A stretch of DNA of 43,730 nucleotides from the NCBI GenBank assembly GCA_023390775.1, contig JAEWCF010000064.1, positions 1 through 43,730 on the forward strand, written 5' to 3'. Position numbers and translations under genes: made by a program. Every line of letters starts with the position of its first letter. Position 1 is the stretch's first letter. Of the stretch, positions 39,623-43,730 are shown in pieces. The DNA is from Bacteroidota bacterium. Its GTDB lineage: Bacteria > Bacteroidota > Bacteroidia > Flavobacteriales > Flavobacteriaceae. Below the pieces are notes generated by a model. That model saw nothing but the letters and a program-made list of their open reading frames with translations, did no database searches and was not told where the DNA came from.

Positions 39623-42199
39623 TTAATCCTGTTCTTCAATTTCACCGTCGGCGTCAATTTCACCGGTCGTACCTTCCATGATGTCGTCGGCGATCTCAGG
39701 GTTGGAAATGGCCTCGACATTCAGGACCGTGTCGCCGTCCGGGGTTTCTTCGATCACCTCGTCCTCGCGGATGACCTTGGTCACGGCTGCGATCGAATCG
39801 TTCTCCCTGATGTTGATCAGCCGTACGCCCTGGGTGGCGCGGCCCATGACCCTCAGGTCCGAAACCTGCATCCGGATGGTAATCCCCGATTTGTTGATGA
39901 TCATCAGATCGTCGGCATCGGTCACGCTGTTGATCGAGATGAGCCTGCCGGTCTTGTCGGTGATGTTGAGGGTTTTGACACCCTTTCCACCGCGGTTGGT
40001 GATGCGATAATCTTCAAGGGATGAGCGCTTGCCGTACCCTTTTTCAGATACGACGAGGATTTCGCTCTCCAGATCGTTTACAGCAACCATGCCAATGACC
40101 TCGTCCTGCTCGTTTGCAAGCGTGATTCCGCGTACACCCGATGCACTTCTTCCCATCGGCCTGGTCTTGCCCTCCTCGAAACGAACGAGTTTGCCCGATT
40201 TGACCGCGATGAGCACCTGGCTTTCGCCCGTGGTGAGTTTTGCGTCGATGAGTTCGTCGTCCTCGCGTATGGTGATCGCGTTGATCCCGTTCTGGCGCGG
40301 CCTCGAATATTGTTCCAAAAGCGTCTTCTTGACCTGGCCCTGTTTGGTGGCCATCATGACGTAATGGTTGTTGATGTAGTCCTGGTTCTTGAGGTCCTGC
40401 GTGCAGATGAACGCCTTGACCTTGTCGTCATTCTCGATGTTGATCAGGTTCTGGATCGCACGGCCCTTGCTGGTCTTGCTGCCTTCGGGGATTTCATAGA
40501 CGCGCATCCAGTAACACTTCCCTTTTTGGGTAAAGAACATCATGTACTGGTGGTTGGTGGCCACGAAAAGGTGCTCGAGGAAATCCTGGTCGCGCGTGGC
40601 GACACCTTTCTGTCCCACCCCGCCGCGGTTTTGCGTCTTGTATTCGGTAAGAGGCGTGCGCTTCACATATCCGGCGTGCGAAATGGTGATCACGACACTT
40701 TCGTCGGCGATAAGGTCCTCGATGCTGACGTCACCGCCCGCGTATTCGATGGTGGAACGGCGCTCGTCACCGTATTTATCCTTCATCTCGATAAGCTCGT
40801 CCTTGATGAGCTGCATGCGGAGATCTTTGCTTGCGAGGAGGTCTTTCAAACGCTGGATGAGTTTCATGATTTCCTCGTACTCGGCGCGAAGCTTGTCCTG
40901 CTCGAGTCCCGTGAGCTGGCGAAGGCGCATCTCCACGATCGCACGCGACTGGATTTCCGAAAGCGAGAAACGCTCCATGAGTTTTGTGCGTGCCTCGTCG
41001 CCGTCCTTGGACCCGCGGATGATGCGGATGACCTCGTCGATATTGTCCGATGCGATGATCAACCCCTCGAGGATGTGCGCGCGCTCCTCGGCCTTGCGGA
41101 GTTCATACTGTGCCCTGCGGACCACGACCTCGTGGCGGTGCTCCACGAAATAGTGGATCATGTCCTTGAGGTTCAACAGTTGCGGACGGCCCGCGACAAG
41201 AGCGATATTGTTGACGCTGAAGGAGGCCTGCAGCGGCGTAAACTTAAACAATGTGTTCAGGACGACATTCGGAACGGCCTCGCGCTTGAGGATGTACACA
41301 ATGCGCATCCCCGAACGGTCCGATTCATCCCGGATGTTGGCGATCCCTTCAATTTTCTTTTCGTTGACAAGGTCGGCCGTCTTCTTGATCATTTCGGCCT
41401 TGTTGATCTGGTACGGGATTTCGGTCACGACGATGGCCTCACGCCCGTCCACTTCCTCAAAGTTGACCTTGGCTCGCATCACGATTCTGCCACGGCCTGT
41501 CTTGAATGCCTCGCGCACGCCGTCGTAACCGTAGATGACACCGCCTGTAGGGAAATCGGGCGCCTTGATGTGGTTCATCAATTCGTCGATCTCGATGTCG
41601 TTGTTGTCGATATAGGCCAGCGTACCGTCGACTACCTCCGCAAGGTTGTGCGGCGGCATGTTGGTGGCCATACCCACTGCAATACCCGACGCGCCGTTGA
41701 CCAGCAGGTTCGGGATTTTGGTAGGCAGCACTTTTGGCTCGTAAAGCGTGTCGTCAAAGTTGAGCTGGAAGTCGACCGTTTCCTTGTCGATGTCGGCCAG
41801 CAATTCTTCGGATATCTTGCGCATCCTGGCCTCGGTGTAACGCATCGCCGCAGGGCTGTCACCATCAACCGAACCAAAGTTACCCTGGCCGTCCACCAGA
41901 AGGTAACGCAGGCTCCACTCCTGCGCCATCCGGACCATGGCGTCGTATACCGACGAATCGCCGTGCGGGTGGTACTTACCCAAAACCTCGCCCACGATCC
42001 TCGCGGATTTTTTATGCGCGCGGTTGGAAAGCACGCCGAGTTCGTACATTCCGTACAATACGCGGCGGTGCACCGGCTTGAGCCCGTCGCGCACATCGGG
42101 CAGCGCCCTTGAAACAATGACCGACATCGAATAATCGATGTAGGCCGACTTCATTTCATCCTCGATATTGATCGGAATCAACTTATCGCCATCAGCCAT
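39623..42199 (-). CDS. gyrA: DNA gyrase subunit A
   Basis: 858 residues. The breakage-reunion domain carries the catalytic Tyr121 in AAMRYTEARM. The quinolone-determining region reads HPHGDSSVYDAMVRMAQEW, with Ser82 and Asp86 at the positions of E. coli Ser83 and Asp87, i.e. the susceptible-type residues. The C-terminal beta-pinwheel contains a variant GyrA box NRGGVGQKG and a later TNRGGKGVKTL. The tail is acidic (ending EIEEQD). I favour GyrA over ParC because of full length and the GyrA-box-like motif. It is divergent from clpC across a 253-bp gap. Confidence 0.95.
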   Translation of the reverse strand: MADGDKLIPINIEDEMKSAYIDYSMSVIVSRALPDVRDGLKPVHRRVLYGMYELGVLSNRAHKKSARIVGEVLGKYHPHGDSSVYDAMVRMAQEWSLRYLLVDGQGNFGSVDGDSPAAMRYTEARMRKISEELLADIDKETVDFQLNFDDTLYEPKVLPTKIPNLLVNGASGIAVGMATNMPPHNLAEVVDGTLAYIDNNDIEIDELMNHIKAPDFPTGGVIYGYDGVREAFKTGRGRIVMRAKVNFEEVDGREAIVVTEIPYQINKAEMIKKTADLVNEKKIEGIANIRDESDRSGMRIVYILKREAVPNVVLNTLFKFTPLQASFSVNNIALVAGRPQLLNLKDMIHYFVEHRHEVVVRRAQYELRKAEERAHILEGLIIASDNIDEVIRIIRGSKDGDEARTKLMERFSLSEIQSRAIVEMRLRQLTGLEQDKLRAEYEEIMKLIQRLKDLLASKDLRMQLIKDELIEMKDKYGDERRSTIEYAGGDVSIEDLIADESVVITISHAGYVKRTPLTEYKTQNRGGVGQKGVATRDQDFLEHLFVATNHQYMMFFTQKGKCYWMRVYEIPEGSKTSKGRAIQNLINIENDDKVKAFICTQDLKNQDYINNHYVMMATKQGQVKKTLLEQYSRPRQNGINAITIREDDELIDAKLTTGESQVLIAVKSGKLVRFEEGKTRPMGRSASGVRGITLANEQDEVIGMVAVNDLESEILVVSEKGYGKRSSLEDYRITNRGGKGVKTLNITDKTGRLISINSVTDADDLMIINKSGITIRMQVSDLRVMGRATQGVRLINIRENDSIAAVTKVIREDEVIEETPDGDTVLNVEAISNPEIADDIMEGTTGEIDADGEIEEQD

Positions 42200-42452
42200 A
42201 AATGCTCTGTATTTTTAAGTAATTTACGTTGGTTAAAAAAATCCCGCTAATATAATGTTTATCGATGTTTTTGCAGTGCGGGCGCCCCGATTTTTAATCA
42301 GGATTTATTAACAAATCCGCCGCCTGGGTCAGTTGATAAATTATTCCTAAAACAATTCCATTTATTGCGTTTTTTTTGTCACTTAGCTGACAGTACTTCC
42401 GGCGGGTACGATTTTTGACTTTCGGCGCCGGATTTACTAAACTCCTACCATT

Positions 42453-43730
<1,278 letters not shown>

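Noticed and set aside
40310..42112. A 600-codon open frame on the plus strand
   Set aside because: It lies antisense across gyrA. G+C-rich codon usage leaves long open shadow frames; the gyrA frame has complete motifs and this one has none.
42200..42452. Regulatory RNA or CtsR-type operator between gyrA and clpC
   Set aside because: I saw only short, weak inverted repeats and no clear promoter box or riboswitch-like fold.

Overview
The window reads as chromosomal DNA of a Flavobacteriia-type Bacteroidota. Three things point there: type IX secretion (T9SS) sorting tails on two exported proteins, promoter motifs of the Bacteroidota form TTG-N19-21-TAnnTTTG, and gene families typical of the group (DUF4832/DUF4874, CotH with a lamin-tail domain, GH130, THUMP-like methyltransferase, many small flavobacterial proteins). 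Coding DNA looks unusually G+C rich for this group (about half by eye), while several spacers are very A+T rich. I see no phage, transposase, plasmid function or CRISPR array.

Region 1 (1-2181): one T9SS-exported DUF4874/DUF4832 protein and a 0.5 kb A+T-rich spacer with diverged direct repeats. Region 2 (2182-14256): a cyclic-nucleotide/CBS/DUF294 protein coupled to a DnaQ-fold protein lacking most of its catalytic residues, facing a ten-gene minus-strand operon with almost no spacing. In transcription order that operon encodes an MHS-type MFS transporter, a small membrane protein, acetyl-CoA synthetase, a fused FAD oxidoreductase-methyltransferase, a type III polyketide synthase, an enoyl-reductase-like SDR, a hot-dog dehydratase, a ketosynthase, an acyl carrier protein and a phosphopantetheinyl transferase. 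It looks like a complete line for a methylated, oxidised alkyl-resorcinol or quinone lipid, with its own acyl-chain machinery, embedded in an acetate-use module.

Region 3 (14396-24560): a plus-strand aromatic catabolic cluster: flavin reductase, 2-aminobenzoyl-CoA/salicylyl-CoA-type monooxygenase-OYE fusion, periplasmic alpha/beta hydrolase, aryl-CoA ligase, thioesterase, nitrilase-family hydrolase, gentisate-dioxygenase-type bicupin, tiny membrane protein, fumarylacetoacetate-hydrolase-family enzyme and maleate isomerase. The set fits a CoA-dependent anthranilate route through 5-hydroxyanthranilate, in which ring cleavage would leave the amino group as an amide (maleamoylpyruvate). C-C hydrolysis, amide hydrolysis and cis-trans isomerisation would then give pyruvate, ammonia and fumarate.

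Region 4 (24561-26673): a 45-residue ORF, a cupin-like/JmjC oxygenase, two more small proteins, a terminator and a repeat-filled spacer. Region 5 (26674-35072): a GH130 glycosidase/phosphorylase, a very large CotH/T9SS protein, an M43 lipoprotein protease, a THUMP-like methyltransferase, a secreted protein of unknown function and a D-Ala-D-Ala dipeptidase. Region 6 (35172-35856): tRNA-Ser(GCT), tRNA-Pro(TGG) and tRNA-Arg(TCT), with a 117-bp tandem duplication between the last two. Region 7 (36089-43730): thiolase, NlpC/P60 peptidase, TPR protein, gyrA and the first 426 codons of clpC, cut by the window edge.

Two repeat families run through the spacers. One is a dispersed element seen four times, with conserved flanks and hairpin stems that differ in sequence between copies. 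The other is a set of tandem repeats of different sequence that all have a 7-bp period.
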